From positions 93,765,552 through 93,829,551 of the forward strand of contig NC_133933.1 in NCBI RefSeq assembly GCF_031877795.1: 64,000 nucleotides of DNA. The letters are read 5' to 3'. Under the pieces are notes generated by a model, which did not search any database, had not been told where the DNA came from, and saw only the letters and a list, made by a program, of their open reading frames with translations. Of the stretch, positions 48,785 through 61,500 are shown one piece after another. Every line of letters begins with the position of its first letter. The stretch's first letter is position 1. The stretch comes from Strix aluco. Its lineage: Eukaryota > Chordata > Aves > Strigiformes > Strigidae. The position numbers and the translations under genes are program-made.

Positions 48785-49567
48785 GGCACTCATTGTGGTT
48801 GCAGAGACTTTTGGCATAAATCAAAGAGGTTTTTTTTATAGACAGTGTTGCAACATGAAGATAAAAATTGTATCAGTATACACTGCTTTCTCTTGGACAA
48901 AAATACTGCATTTAGGTTAGCATTCTCTCAGAATGGTTTCAGTGTACCCACATAGAAAGTGAAAAGGATGTTTCTCAGTTGCTTTTTTATCATGACTCTA
49001 TATTGCTTTTTACTTTTATCATGACTAAAAAAGGCCTGAAATGCTACCCTGATATCCCTGATACCTATTGAAGGTAATAGTCAGGACTTGGGTAGGTACT
49101 CAGCTATCCGGACAAATCCAAGGAAAGCTGGATAATTAGTCATAAAGACTCCAGGTTTAAAGTTTGTTCAAAACTTTTTATTAATACTGCTTTCCATAAT
49201 ACTTGCTGAGATGGCAGAGCAAGGGAGAAGTTTATTTACTGAATTTTCTGCTGACTTGCTAATCAAGTTTCTAGAAATATAGGCTTGAAACCCTTCCAAC
49301 TTTCCTTTGTTAATTAACCCCAAATGAACTTTTTGGAGATAGTTAATATGAAATTCAGGAAAGGTCAGATTCTGTGGGAGCCCTTTTTTTATAAAATATG
49401 AGGTAGTAGAATGGATACAAGGCCTACAGATTAAACATGAAAAGTTTAAAAGAGCTGTGACATTGTGATGTTTGTTGCTGCTTGACAACAGATAGCGAAA
49501 CTCACATCCTTAAGTATTTATCTAGCCACACATTTCAAGCTGTGTAAATTCTTTAGGAGAACTATGG
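48785..49567. other. ME1 upstream flank
   Basis: No gene recognised. AT-rich unique sequence between the candidate hormone-response cluster and the CR1 copy. Confidence 0.5.
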
Positions 49568-50086
49568 TATCCTGCAGTACTGTGTCCAGCTCTGGGGCCC
49601 CCAACATAAGAAGGACACAGACCTGCTCAAGTGGGTTCAGAGGAGGCCACAAAGATGATCAGGGGGCTGGAGCACCTCCCTTAAGAGGACAGGCTGAGAG
49701 AGTTGGAGCTGTTCAGCCTGGAGAAGAGAAGGCTCTGGGAGGACCTTCTAGCAGCCTTCTAGGAAGGGGGGAGCTACAGGGAAGAAGATGGGGAAGGACT
49801 CTTTATAAGACACTGTAGTGGTGATAGGATGAGGGGTAACATTTTAAACTGATGTAGGGTAGATTTAGATTAGATGTAAGGAAGAAATTCTTCACTGTGA
49901 GGGTGGTGAGACACTGGAACAGGTTGCCCACAGAAGCTGTGGCTGCCCCCTCCCTGGAAGTGTTCAAGGCCAGGTTAGACGGGGCTTTGAGCAACCTGGT
50001 CTGGTGGAAGGTGTCCCTGCCCATGGCAGGGGGGTTGGACTGGATGGTCTTTAAGGTCTCTTCCAACCCAAACCATTCAATGATTC
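49568..50086 (+). mobile_element. CR1 LINE 3' end, well preserved
   Basis: It follows the avian CR1 consensus from 'CAGTACTGTGTCCAGCTCTG' through 'TTCAGCCTGGAGAAGAGAAG', 'GAAATTCTTCACTGTGAGGG', 'GAACAGGTTGCCCACAGAAG' and 'GTTGGACTGGATGGTCTTTA', to a terminal 'CATTCAATGATTCA'. It is the clearest and probably youngest CR1 in the window, 5'-truncated. It lies about 1 kb upstream of ME1 exon 1. Confidence 0.93.
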
Positions 50087-50618
50087 ATATAGAAATTATT
50101 TCTGCTTACATACATGAATTCAGAGGAATAAACTCACAGTCATACAGTACACAACGGATTGTGTGCAAACAATTCCAGAACATATTGCAAACAAATGTTA
50201 AGGGATAGTGGCACAAACCAGACGAACACCTGCTCTGACCTAATACGCTGCCCCCCTCCCAGGCGTAACCCCAAACATTACAGCTGAAGCCAGCACACTG
50301 CTCCCCGCCCCCAAACCAGAGCTACTTACACCAAACACGAGCTGCTGACTATACAGAGCCATGCAGCCCACCCGCTTCGGGAAAGTTTGGATTTCATAGT
50401 CACGTAACAGCAGAAGGAAAGTGAAACGGGCCCGTTACTAAAGCGCAGAGGCCCAGCTTCTGCGCGCGGCCGAGTCCAGGGGATCCCGGTCGGGCGCCGG
50501 GTCCCCCCGAGGGCCCGTGCTGGCAGGTCCACGAGCAGTGTCACACCGCGATGCTCGCCGGCCTCCAGCGGCTGCGCTCCCCGCGCTGGGTAACGCCGGG
50601 TCCCGGGTAAAACCCGCC

Positions 50619-50628
50619 GTGACGAGGC
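50619..50628 (+). promoter_or_regulatory. Antioxidant-response-like element, distal
   Basis: GTGACGAGGC fits the ARE core RTGACNNNGC. It is weaker than the element at 50,888 because it lacks the full TGACTCAGC Maf-type half. Confidence 0.3.
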
Positions 50629-50887
50629 AGAACCGCCGGTGCGATCTGCGCTCCCCAGGTGCTGAGGGACCAGCCTGTTCCCAACAGGCACAGAGCGCCC
50701 TGGAGGGGCCCTCGGAAGCGGGAGGTCGGTCTAAACCCCCCTGCAAATGCCGGGCCCGGGGCGAGGCTGCTGCGGGCCGCTCCCGGCCGCGGGGAGGGCT
50801 GCGGGCCCGCAGCCCCGCTCGCCCCCCGCGCCTTCCCGCCTCGCACCTGGGCGCCCGCCCGCCCGCCGGGGGTGCGCGGAGCTGCCG

Positions 50888-50897
50888 GTGACTCAGC
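50888..50897 (+). promoter_or_regulatory. Antioxidant response element (NRF2-Maf) of ME1
   Basis: GTGACTCAGC matches the ARE/MARE core exactly and contains an AP-1 core. It sits in the promoter island about 260 bases upstream of the ME1 start codon. ME1 is an established NRF2 target in mammals, so the site fits the gene. Confidence 0.55.
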
Positions 50898-50999
50898 GGC
50901 AGCGGCGCCCCGCTGACCCCCCTCCCGGCGGCGGCGCCGTGCCGCGGCTCTGCCCCCTCCCTCCCTCCTTCCCTCCCTCCCTCCCGGCAGGATCATCCC

Positions 51000-51149
51000 A
51001 CCCCGCCGGGCGGTCACCTCAGCAGGAGGAGCCGCCGCTTTGCCTCCGCTCCCCCAGCGACCTGACGGCAGCGCGCCTCGCCTCGCCTCGCCATGCAAGC
51101 AGGGAAGGCAGCCGAGAGCCGGGACGCCGGCCGGCCCCTGCAGGTCACC
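51000..51149 (+). other. ME1: ME1 5' UTR and promoter-proximal sequence (extent inferred)
   Basis: GC-rich leader upstream of the ME1 ATG. It includes a short CCTCG tandem just before the upstream in-frame ATG at 51,093. The transcription start cannot be read from sequence, so the left bound is approximate. Confidence 0.4.
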
Positions 51150-51194
51150 ATGAAGAGGGGCTACGAGGTGCTCCGCGACCCCCACCTCAACAAG
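51150..51194 (+). CDS. ME1: ME1 coding exon 1, NADP-dependent malic enzyme (partial gene)
   Basis: The exon encodes MKRGYEVLRDPHLNK, the N-terminus of avian cytosolic malic enzyme as I know it from chicken and pigeon. It ends in phase 0 at AAG|GTAGGG (donor at 51,195), the same place as the first intron in the mammalian gene. Malic enzyme oxidatively decarboxylates malate to pyruvate, CO2 and NADPH in the cytosol and supplies NADPH for fatty-acid synthesis in bird liver. The start at 51,150 has an A at -3 and matches the known avian protein. An in-frame ATG at 51,093, with G at -3, would add 19 residues (MQAGKAAESRDAGRPLQVT). Exon 2, which should begin with a GMAFTLEERQQL-like segment, is not found before 64,000. 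The remaining exons, including all catalytic domains, lie off the right edge. Confidence 0.93.
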
Positions 51195-53066
51195 GTAGGG
51201 GCGGGCGGGGCAGGTGCGCCGCGGCGGCCCGGACCGCTGAGGGCGGGAGCCCCCTCCCTCGCCCCGGCCCCCCGCCCGCCCGCGGGGGACGGAGAGACCT
51301 GCCGCGGCTGGGCGCTGCCTGCGGAGCCGGAGCCGGGCCCGCGGGGCGCCGGGCGGCCTCTCGCCGCCGCCACCTGTCGCGGCGCAGCGCCCGGGGGGCG
51401 CCCGGCCCGCCCCCGCGCAGCGGCCGCTGAGCCGGGCCGGGCCGAGCCGAGCCGGGGCGGCGGCGGGGCAGCGGCACTTCCTGCGGGCCGGGCAGCGCTT
51501 CCTCTTCCTTCGGGGCGGCGGGGGGCCCGCGGGCGGCGGCGAGCACCCTGCCGGCCCCCGACCCCGCCAGCCTCGGCCCCGGGGCGCGGAGCCCGCCGCG
51601 GGCCGCGGCGCCATCCCCGCTCTATCTGCCAGAGAAGAGAAGCGGCGGCGGCAGCAGCCGCCGCCGCCTGGGGAGGATGCTGCTGAAAGTTATGCCGCTC
51701 TGCTGCGAGTTCCCGCTGCCGTGACTGTGTTTTTCCGGTACCCTCCTTCTTTTCCAGCCCCCTTTCCCACGGGTGCCCCACCTTGTTTCCTGCGGGCGAG
51801 CCTGGCTGTTCGTGCTGTCCTACCTTTTATCTCCTGGCAGGTGGAAAAGGCGTTTTATCACCATTATTCCACTTGCAGCTGTAAAATTCAACTACAGTTT
51901 CCCCCCTGCTCCAATGCCGTCAGCTTTTAAGGGATGCCATAGCACAGCAAAACCTTTTTGTCACATCTCTAATTCACTTAAGAATGGTAATTCCACTTGA
52001 TAAAACTTTCTAAACACGTTAAACTAATCTGGAAAAAATAAAGCTGAGTAAGTAAGTGTTTGCACAGCTCTGATAAAGATGCAAAGTTCACATAGTAAAA
52101 TACTTTATTGGTGTGACAGACCCTGGATTTGCTGCTAAAATGAAAAACAGGTAAAGTCAAAGGTAGATCATAAACGACACCTAGCACGTGAAGCCTTGGT
52201 CAAGTCCTTAGCCCCAACTTTGTTCTTGCACGTTACTTTTAATGGTGCTCCGACTTGTACCTCTGCATTAGAATGTATTAGTCATTTTACTTATTGCTGA
52301 GTTGTATAAATTGACAAAAACTATGTGTCTAGTCTTACTGGATAGGTTGACTCATCAGTAAAAGCTCCATGTATTAGTTAGATGAATGGTGCTTTTATTA
52401 GTCTTGGTGCCTGACTGCAAAGTTTCCTCAGAGGCTGTCTTATGTCTCTGTGTGTGTAGGCCTGACAAGGTCTCCTGAGGTCAGGTGAAAGGAAAATTAA
52501 CCAAAATATAAAACTACCAAACAGAAACCAAGGAGAGGCTGTTTCACTTGGGATTGCTTTTAAGCAGCTGCAGTATTCATGGAAAAAGTCCGATTCAGAA
52601 TAACCTGGAAAGCCAATCCAACAAAAAACCCACCTTATTTTAAGCAGTAAAATGTGGCCTATTCTAAAATGTGTTGAACAAAGGGCAGTCAGAGGCAAAG
52701 CAGGCTCATTGCTACCTTTTTGCCCTCAAACATCATAATCTTGCCTCTGAAAAGCATGCCTGGAGGTGAGGTCCTAAAGAGGTAGGGGTCTTGCTTTATT
52801 TCCTGGCTTAGACTTTATTCTGCCCTTTCCCCTCAGCTGTGGTATAGCACATATGTACCGTACAGCAGAGAAGCAGGAAAAAGTAGTTGTTCGTTACCAG
52901 GCATGTCTACCCAGCTAACACAGAGTTTCGTGTTAGAAAAGATCAGCTGAAAAATCCGATCTTTATGCCTTTGAGGAGAGTCTGGTCCTGGTCTGGTGGA
53001 GAATGAGTAAGCCAGTTTTCTGACTGAGAGAGGTGAGTTTTGGTGGGTGTGGATGTATTACACCCT

Positions 53067-53092
53067 ACTATATATATATATACATACACATC
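53067..53092. repeat. TA/CA-rich microsatellite
   Basis: Alternating TATATATATATATA passing into CATACACA, in intron 1 of ME1. Confidence 0.8.
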
Positions 53093-55220
53093 CCTTAATA
53101 CATATATATTTTATTGCCAAATACATATATATGAGCAATAAAATCAAATAATTGCAGACTGCCAACATGGTTGCCGGTTTGATAGCTTGTGGCCTGCCTG
53201 CATGCATGGGAGCTGGTACTCCTCGTTCACTTTCTGTTGCCCAGGCTGTTAAACAAGCATCAGATTGCAGAGAATTCAATTTGAAGTAGATAAAATATCT
53301 CCTTTAATGATTCTAAAGTACAGGGATTGTTTGCAGTTCTGCAGAAGTGCCAGAACTTTCTACTATCTCCTGGGCCCTGTCTAAGAGCTGCAATTGCTCA
53401 GTATCAGCACTTTCTTTTGGATACGGTGCCAGTTTTAATAGTCCTATTTGCATATACTTGGCAAAAGTAGACTGTAAGTACTGGGTAGTGGTATCTAGAA
53501 GTGACTTGTAGAAAAATAAGACAAATTATGTTTTCAGGGTCTCTTAAGCCAAGACAGCTGACCTGTCAAGCAGGTAAAGCTGAAGTATGCTGCAATATGT
53601 GGAAGCTTGGGGCTTGTGTCCTCAAATAATGCATTCCTTTCCTCAGACAAATTGAAAGGAAAAATTTTCAGGGAACCATTTATACTTGGACATCTTTAAA
53701 AATAGATCTAAGAAGAAATAAGGAGCTAGATTTTTATTTTTTTTTTTAAATATCTGTCTCCATTTACTGCCCTACTCATCCAACAGTAAAGCTGGATTTC
53801 TGCATACTCAGTGCATACATCACTTTTTATACTTAACCTTGATGGCTGGCGAGAGGTGAGAGAAAGGGCTGTGGGAATGTGAGGGTAACACCCAAATTTC
53901 TTCTTTTCCACTTGCCCTCTATTTCTACCTGGATGGCAAAATTTCCAAAACATAGTAAGCACAGAAGTATGTTGAAGCCCTAGGCAATGTAATTTTTAAA
54001 TCTTTTATGTTTTACTTTGTAAGTAATTCACAAACATGTACAAACTTCACTAAGGAAAAGCTTAATAAAAATGGTGGTTTTGTGTTTGCTTGTTGTTTTT
54101 TTTTTTTTTCCCCACACTGGGACATTTTGCCTACATATGAAACCATTGCTGCTTTTACAAGGTCACTGAGTGGTCTGCCCTATCTCAACAGCAGTGATGC
54201 ATCAAAAATCATGAGGAACAGAAGATCATAATGCACTGAGTTTAGTTACTTGAGGACACACGTCCAAGTCTATGGACACTAATTGTGATTCAGTTTATTG
54301 TCTGAAGTGTTTAAAAGTGTGTTTAGAACCTTTTTGGTAATTGTCTTTTTTTTTTCTCCTCAGGCAACTAAACACATTGTAAATAGCAATTGCAAGGAAA
54401 ACAAACACAGCTTCACTTCTTTTCATGGAAATAGATTGCATTTGAAACCTTTGGCTGGCAGTTGTATGCTCCTTAAGCTGATGAGTTATGGAAGTGTGAA
54501 AGTAATTTGCTCTACTCATACTATAAATCTCATTTACGCTTTATTCAGTGTTCAAGTTTGCAATTTTAAAGCACACAAATCATTTAACACTAAACTTTCA
54601 TCTCATCTTTAATTTTTTTACCTCTTCATATTGTTTAAACAAATCATAGTTTCCCGTAAACTGCTTATTTTCATAATCTTGATGTAAAGATATGCAAGCA
54701 TGTATTTCAATAGCACACTTTTCCAATAGTCTGTATTAATTGCCAAGTCTGAACACCTTCCTGACTGAGAAACTTTGCCATTGGAGGAGTGCTTTCCTTG
54801 CAGGCTGCTTTCATATTCTTGCAGAGTGATTCAGTGAGCAAGAAATAAGTGATTCTATTAAATCTAAGTGCTGGAGGGCTCTCTCCCCTCCCCAGCTGCT
54901 TAATTTTAACCCCTCTGTGACTGCTATCGTCATTGTTGAGTGTAGTGTGCTTGTAAGCTGTTGGTCCCTCTTTTTTCTTTCCCTTTATTCAAGTTGCACT
55001 AAAGAACCGGAGAATTTCAGAACAGACTGTTTGATGGGGCTGCTGAATATCTGAGAGCTCCCAATCTCAATCCCACCTGCAAGGGCATTGATATTTTATC
55101 CTTACCACCTCCTGTATGTGATGCCCCTGCATCTCAGTAGGTTCTTAACTAAGCAGTGGAATTAGTTGTTGGCTGAAGTTGGCTGTCAGTCCCTTGATTC
55201 ACTATTGGGATTTACTATGC

Positions 55221-55310
55221 AAGAACCATACTGGAACAGACCAAAGGTCCATTTATCCCAATGTCTTATTTCTGACAGTGGCTAAACTGGATCCCTCAGG
55301 AGGAGTAAAA
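55221..55310 (-). mobile_element. CR1 LINE 3'-tail fragment
   Basis: 'AACCATACTGGAACAGACCA' then 'AAGGTCCATTTATCCCAATG' and 'TTCTGACAGTGGCTAAACTG' form the reverse complement of the older-type CR1 terminus (ending '...ggacctttggtctgttccagtatgg'). About 90 bases are recognisable, of the same subfamily type as the copies at 9.7 and 15.1 kb. Confidence 0.7.
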
Positions 55311-58300
55311 GAGCAAAGGACACCTTTAGTGATACTTTCTCAGAATAATCAATTTCAGGACGCGGGAATGAGCAGTTTATTAGGGGTTATTAAGATATGA
55401 ATGCTTGTCTTTCCTATCAGATTACACATGCTATGTGTACTAATTTACTAAAAAACAACTGTAAACTTTTTTTAATTTAAGTGAAATCGTTATCTGAGCT
55501 AGAGAGAAGCATGGTCTTCCCATTTTGCCCCTACATTTCAGACAGTGGGAGGAGAATGCTTGTGAAATACAGATATATTTTGTTCTGTATACAGCTAGTT
55601 GCTTCACTAAAATAAAATTTGATTTTGAGAAAGTTTATTCCTGTGACTGGTGTGGGAGACATATAAAAAAGTTCTTAGGACTTTGACTGGTGACCCTGTA
55701 ATAGGCCTCAGAAAACCCAGACCTCAGTAAAAAATCAGAAGCATTCCAGTGATATTTTCTCTATCTGATAGGTAAAAGAGAAGAAACATTTAAGAAGCTC
55801 CTCTAAATAAATCTATTCCTTTATCAAATACCAAACAGTAGAAGTCTTTTTTTCCTTCCATTGGTAATGCTCATATTTTCACATCTTAAACTTGTGTGTA
55901 CTTTGACTGGGTCCTCTGGAGTGGCCAGTGCTCACTGAGTGTTGCTTTTGCCTTAACTGTAGATAGATATTTTGGGGAAAAAAATGATGAAACTGGGGCT
56001 GCAGAAGGAAAGCACTCCTTAAAATGGCATATTAAAAGTATCTATATTAATTTATAAAATAGGTTTTCTGAAGGTTACTTGATATTGCAATGTATGATTT
56101 CATATTAAGGTAGTAGATGTGATAGCACCTTTTAGATAGGCAGATGGTCAGCTCTACATGGAAATAAAGGTATAATTTGAGGAAATTTTTTGGAGGTATA
56201 GTTGCTGGTCACTCTCACTGTCTTCTACCTCCTTTTTTCCTATAAACTTCTTGCCCTCTACAACTTTGTGGTTTTTAACAGTCATGTTTCCTGGTTGTTA
56301 TCCCAATCAGATCACCTAGCAGAGCAGTTCTGGTCTTGATAGGGATAAGCACATGCTATTTTTCTGGTCTTTGACAAGAGTAAACGTATAGTGGTTGTGT
56401 TCACACAGAAAGCAAATCAATCCGGTCTTTCTCTGAAACCTTTTAGAGTGAACTTGTATAGATTTTGCCAGTGTGTTTGGCAAGCATTTCATTTTTGATC
56501 TATTACTGGAGTCTCCGACACTGGAGTTGCTGTTTTGTGGAACGGCAACCTAGAATAGGAGGTTCTTCAAGTGTGGGGTTGGTTCATACCAGAGCTGTTT
56601 TCTCTTTTAACAGTCAGGACCATAAGTTGCAGACTGGCAGAACTGCAGCTACCTTGTACGCTTGGGTTTTGGGCAAGGGTGTGAGCTCAGCTGTGGCTCA
56701 CCAGTGGGTACCGCAGGGCTGGGTGAGGAGGTTCTCACATTGCCAGTGTATTCTCCCTTCTTGAAAGCACCTTCCTGAGGTGTGAGGGAGGAGTTGCAAT
56801 GCAGGATGTTTTTTGTATGAGTGCTTTTATTTACAGTATGTGTGAAGGGCCTTTAAAAATTAATTCCGTGCTTTTTCCGACCTTTCTCACTTTAAGGCAG
56901 GTTTGACCTGCATACTATTAATAAGAGTAAGACTTGGGAAAAGGACAAAGTATTTCAATCAGATTATTTTACCACCATCCTCTATTTTATGTGTACAGCT
57001 TGCAGCGTTCATTGCCTCCTACTACTTTGTTCCTGACCTAGTAGGTAAGTTGCTGCAGTTGGTGTTACATTCTTTTCTTCCTGTTGGCCTCCAGTTCTTT
57101 GCTTGCAGTTAGGAAAAAGAGTGCTGAGACAGCGAGTTGGGAACAAAGTTTTGTGACCTTAATTAAAAGCAAATAAAATGAAGGAGAAAAATTATGTAGT
57201 AAGCTATATAGTGTAACAGCAACTGAATAGTGGTATGAGTTGTCACAAGAAGCTGAAACCTAGAATTGTTTTGGTGTGAAGCTGTTTCAGGTATGAAAAA
57301 CATTTTACAGTTCTGTAAGTTTCTTGTGAACTTCAGTAATTGAACACAAACAAAATTAACCTTTTTTCTTTAGACTGAGGAATCCTATGCCTTCCTACTA
57401 CTACTTTAGACTGAGGAATGTTACTTGAATAGAAACATTAATCCTGGCACAGAGCACCTTGCAAACAGGATTTGTGTATTTAGAACAAGTTAAATGTGCT
57501 TTTCCACACTAGGTTTTACAGAGATGCTGGCCACAGATCTTGGGTGCTGTTTTTTTAATCTTACTGATGGATGCTGACAACAAGTAGGATAAGAGCTCAC
57601 CGAGCAATTGTACTTAACGTCTAGGTAAAATAAACTGCGGAGAATATTTGTGCTTTTTGCGGAAAGCATATCTCAGAGTACAGAAGTTCTTATTGTTGCA
57701 TTCTTTGCTTTATATGTCAAATTCTGCTGAATCAGTCTCTTGTACTGAGCTGTCTCTGGAAAAGAAAGAAGTTGCGGCCACAGCAGGCACAAGCTTCTCT
57801 CCCTCTGGCCCTGCTTCCCTCTCCGAAGGGAGGAGGAAGTGAAATGTGTGTGACAGCAATGTTCCTTATTAAACTGTGACCCCAAGTTAAAGTGTGCCAT
57901 CTTTGCTTTGTCATGCCTTTCCCTTTCCTTCCTTGCCTGCTCAGGTGAGCTGTGTATTTGGTGCGTGACTTGCTCGTGGCTGCTGTAGCCGAGGCTCGCA
58001 GGGGTTGATGCAGCTCATTGCTCCAGGCTCTGATGACTAAGTGGCCCACTGCTGTTGCGCTAAATACATTACTGATGGAGGTCTGAAATAGAGTATTAAT
58101 ACTCTTCAATTAGGTCCTTCAATTAGGTTCTTCCAGTTTATATTAGAGAATTTTATAGTGGAGCAGCTGTTTTGAGGAAGTGTCAAAAGCATCATTTGCT
58201 GGAGGGACATGATTCTGAGATTTCAGCCACAGTAGCAAGTGGTTTGTGCTCCCTGCAAATCTGAAGAGCTCTTGTAAGTTGTCCTTTGTCCTCTCCTGAA

Positions 58301-58536
58301 GCTAGCTGAACCAAATGTACAGTGGTTGCCTGAGAGCTCTGTGGCCCATCGTGGCTGGAAGAGTAGGATGGAAAGGGGAGAAAAGAACAGAAATAAGAAC
58401 ACTGTTGGATTTGTGTGCCTGTGTAATGAGATGTGCAGGGTAGTCTGTTCACTCCCAAGTACCCAAAACAAAGAAAGAAGAAATTGTCTTCTGTTAACAT
58501 TAATAGGAGTGGGACATTTAACACCTCTAGTGTTGT

Positions 58537-58572
58537 GTTTGTTTGTTTGTTTGTTTGTTTGTTTGTTTGTTT
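58537..58572 (+). repeat. (GTTT)9 microsatellite
   Basis: Nine uninterrupted GTTT units followed by a T run. It keeps several frames open and so produces Cys/Leu/Phe/Val-rich or, antisense, Lys/Gln/Thr/Asn-rich spurious frames. Confidence 0.95.
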
Positions 58573-61500
58573 TTTCCCACCTCCTTTAATGATGATGTTG
58601 AACAGGGTGGGATGCTTAAAAAAAAAAAGAAAGAGCAGACCAATTCCATTCGCTGTGTACAGGTGCAGTGTCAGGAAGGACCTGCTACCTGTTAAGTGCC
58701 AGCTGGGGAGTAATGGATGTCTATTCATCTTTATGCATTCATTGTCTTCATTCAGCACTGAGTGAAGCCTGTCCCACTGAGACAGGTACCTGTGGACTTC
58801 TGACCCAGAGATGTGTGTACGTGCCTAACAACAAGGCTTTAGTGCATGGAACTGAATTTGAAGAATTGTGTGTATTTTAGTTTGCGTGGCTGCTGTGATA
58901 TCACAGTAGCACCGAGATTTTTCAAGCATCAATTAATTAGATCTTAAATGGGTATAAATTAAGGATCCTTTGGATTTAATGAATAGTGCTATATTTGATC
59001 ATGCTGGTATACACACATGATCTTCGTCTTTATTTTGTGCCAGGGCAGTGCAGGCTGGTCCCATGACTGGGAATAGTTTTACGGTAATTATCTCCATTGT
59101 CTGGTTTACAGCAACATCAAGGAGCTAAATCTGATATAGGAAAAGGGCAATAAAATGTTACAGAATTACCAATTTGTAATACATGGTAGCCTGTACAGCA
59201 AAGCTGAAGACAAACTTGAAACAGTAGCCCTGTGTCTGCAAAACTGGGATGGCTGGGACTTGGAACAAACTTCCTAATGGACAGGTAGAAGCAGCAAGAC
59301 TATGCATTAACTTATCAGAGACCAGGCAGAGGCTTTGGGGCTTCCAGTGTTTTGCCTGACATAGGAATTCAAATCTTTAAATAAAGATGCTGATGGTTTC
59401 TAGTCAGAGGTGGAGGATGAATTTGGCTTGACACTAGAATATTCTGCCTTTTCATTCATGGAGAAGGGTATTGTGCACAGTCAGCAGCACTGCTTCCTAG
59501 CAGGGCTTGCAGACATGAGAAATCTACCTTACCCAATCGATATATTAAGATGTGATATTTATTGTGGGTGTCCTATTCTCAATAACTATGAATTGACTTA
59601 TGGTTCTGAAATTGCAACTGTGCAGGTTCGCTGTGTATCTGTTCATCTTCAAAAAAAGTCAAAGTAGTGGATGAAGTCAAGCAAGGTAGGGGAAACCCTC
59701 TAATAGTTACTTTAAGAAAGTTTTGAAATATAGTTGAATTGGTTTTGTTAATATTCACCCTATGTAGCCCACATAGGTTGAACTTCTGTTAGTCACTCTT
59801 TTCTTTACCTTCCCATTTCCCCCGTTAATAGCAATTTTATAAGTAGCATTATACCTTTAACTGAGAAGTAAATGATTACTGTCAAGCATATTGAACTCCA
59901 TGAATTTACATTTTAGAAATATTTCAGGTTTTTTTTTTCTACAGCCAATAATAGAATAATGATATGCTTTCAGAGAAGTAGGAAAATTGCAATTGCTGTG
60001 TAGTTATAACAGATTGGGTTATCATTTTGACTAATTTTCATGATTTCATGACATGTAGCAAGATAGTAGGAATTTTAAGACTGCCTCAAAGGACTGTCAG
60101 TATGATGTACATGACAGACACCTCCAGGAGCCGGGACTGCCACGATACACAGCCATGGGGAATCTCATAATCATATATAAGCTCATGGCTTTTATGAGGA
60201 TGATAAATTTGTGTAGGGTGATACTAGAGAAAGGACCTGATTCTGATACTGGTTTTAGTAGTGTAATCTGAGAGTAAATGCATGGTAGAGGGATGCAAGA
60301 GGGGAAGCTGCTGCAAAACTGGCGTGAAATTAGCACTGGTGCATTAATCCCTTTAAAAACGTAAACTTCTTTGTCACCTGGAGAGTTTGAGTGCCTTTAA
60401 CATCCACAGACTTACAAAACTTGATTTCTAGTGGCCTGTTTAGAAGGAAACATTGAAATAATTCATCCAGTGTGCAAGATAAGTGTCTTTGGCTAGTCTG
60501 ACCTTTCTGAGACTAGTCTAATTTTATCTAAAATGAGGAATATTATAGTATCTCATTTTTTGATTAATTAAGATGACTTTATATAGTCCAAATCTTTGGG
60601 TGATCTCAGAGAAAAAAAAATGCTGTGGAAAAAGCTAAATGTGTTTCTGTTAAAAACAGATCTCTAAGTTAATTTTGTATGAGAATTATTTTATGCATAT
60701 TCCTCAGTATAGGTTTTTTTTTTAGGAGGTAATTAAAAAAAAAAACCTGAATTGAATGCATAAGAAAATGAGTTTTGATCTTATCAAAGATTAAGCTTTG
60801 CTAATCAAATTTGTTGCATAATTCAGGAAGCACAAAAATCCTGATTTAGAAGAAGGAGGTCACAGGGCACCCTGGAGGCAGTTCTTGCCTGCTTGTGTGC
60901 CTTCTGTTGAAATCAGTGTCTGTAGTTTACTTGGATACTGTTAGTGCCTATTCCTGTGTGAAACACAATACTCTGTGCAGAACTTGAGGTTGTTTACGAT
61001 GTAGAGGAAGCAGAGGAAGTGTGGAGTAAACACTTTTTATATACATAAAGAATATATAACATAGAACTGAAAAAAAAGTGCATCACAATCTTATGCTTTG
61101 AATACTTGTGGTTTTCAGCCAAAGATGTTGAAATACATCAGGATCTACTCGTCTGGTATGAGTTCAGAAAGCAAATTCACCACTGTTTTGCTCTTAAAAT
61201 ATAAATGAGGCATAGAGCAGCAATGCATTTTATCATTGCATGTTTATTCTTAGGTTTTTACTTACTTTATTATTCAAGTAGCAACTGTTACCTGTTTCTG
61301 ACTTAGGAAAACTGATTTTTTTCTCTAGTAACTAAGTTTAATATTAAAACTAAAGTCACTGTTCTGCCTCTCCTTTTTGTGTATTCATAAAATAAATATA
61401 CCTACAAGTGGTTTGAAGAATTGCACCACCTTTGGTTCAATGTAACTTTGCTTAAACAAACTCAGTCTTCAGTCTTGAGTTAGTATTTTAGATTCATCTG

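Larger units (their letters stand above)
50430..51700. promoter_or_regulatory. ME1 promoter CpG island
   Basis: A dense CpG stretch surrounds ME1 exon 1, TATA-less as far as I can see, with GC-box-like sequence, a CCCT-rich tract (about 50,954-50,987) and a GCC/GGC trinucleotide stretch near 51,641-51,668. The high GC leaves long meaningless open frames on both strands, including a 357-codon antisense frame. Such an island is usual for a housekeeping and lipogenic gene. Confidence 0.85.

Noticed and set aside
50541-51614. 357-codon antisense open frame across ME1 exon 1
   Set aside because: Composition effect of a CpG island: Arg/Pro/Gly/Ala-rich, with other frames also open and no domain.
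58192-58765. Protein genes around 58.2-58.8 kb
   Set aside because: Frames on both strands are held open by the (GTTT)9 microsatellite; the peptides are low complexity.
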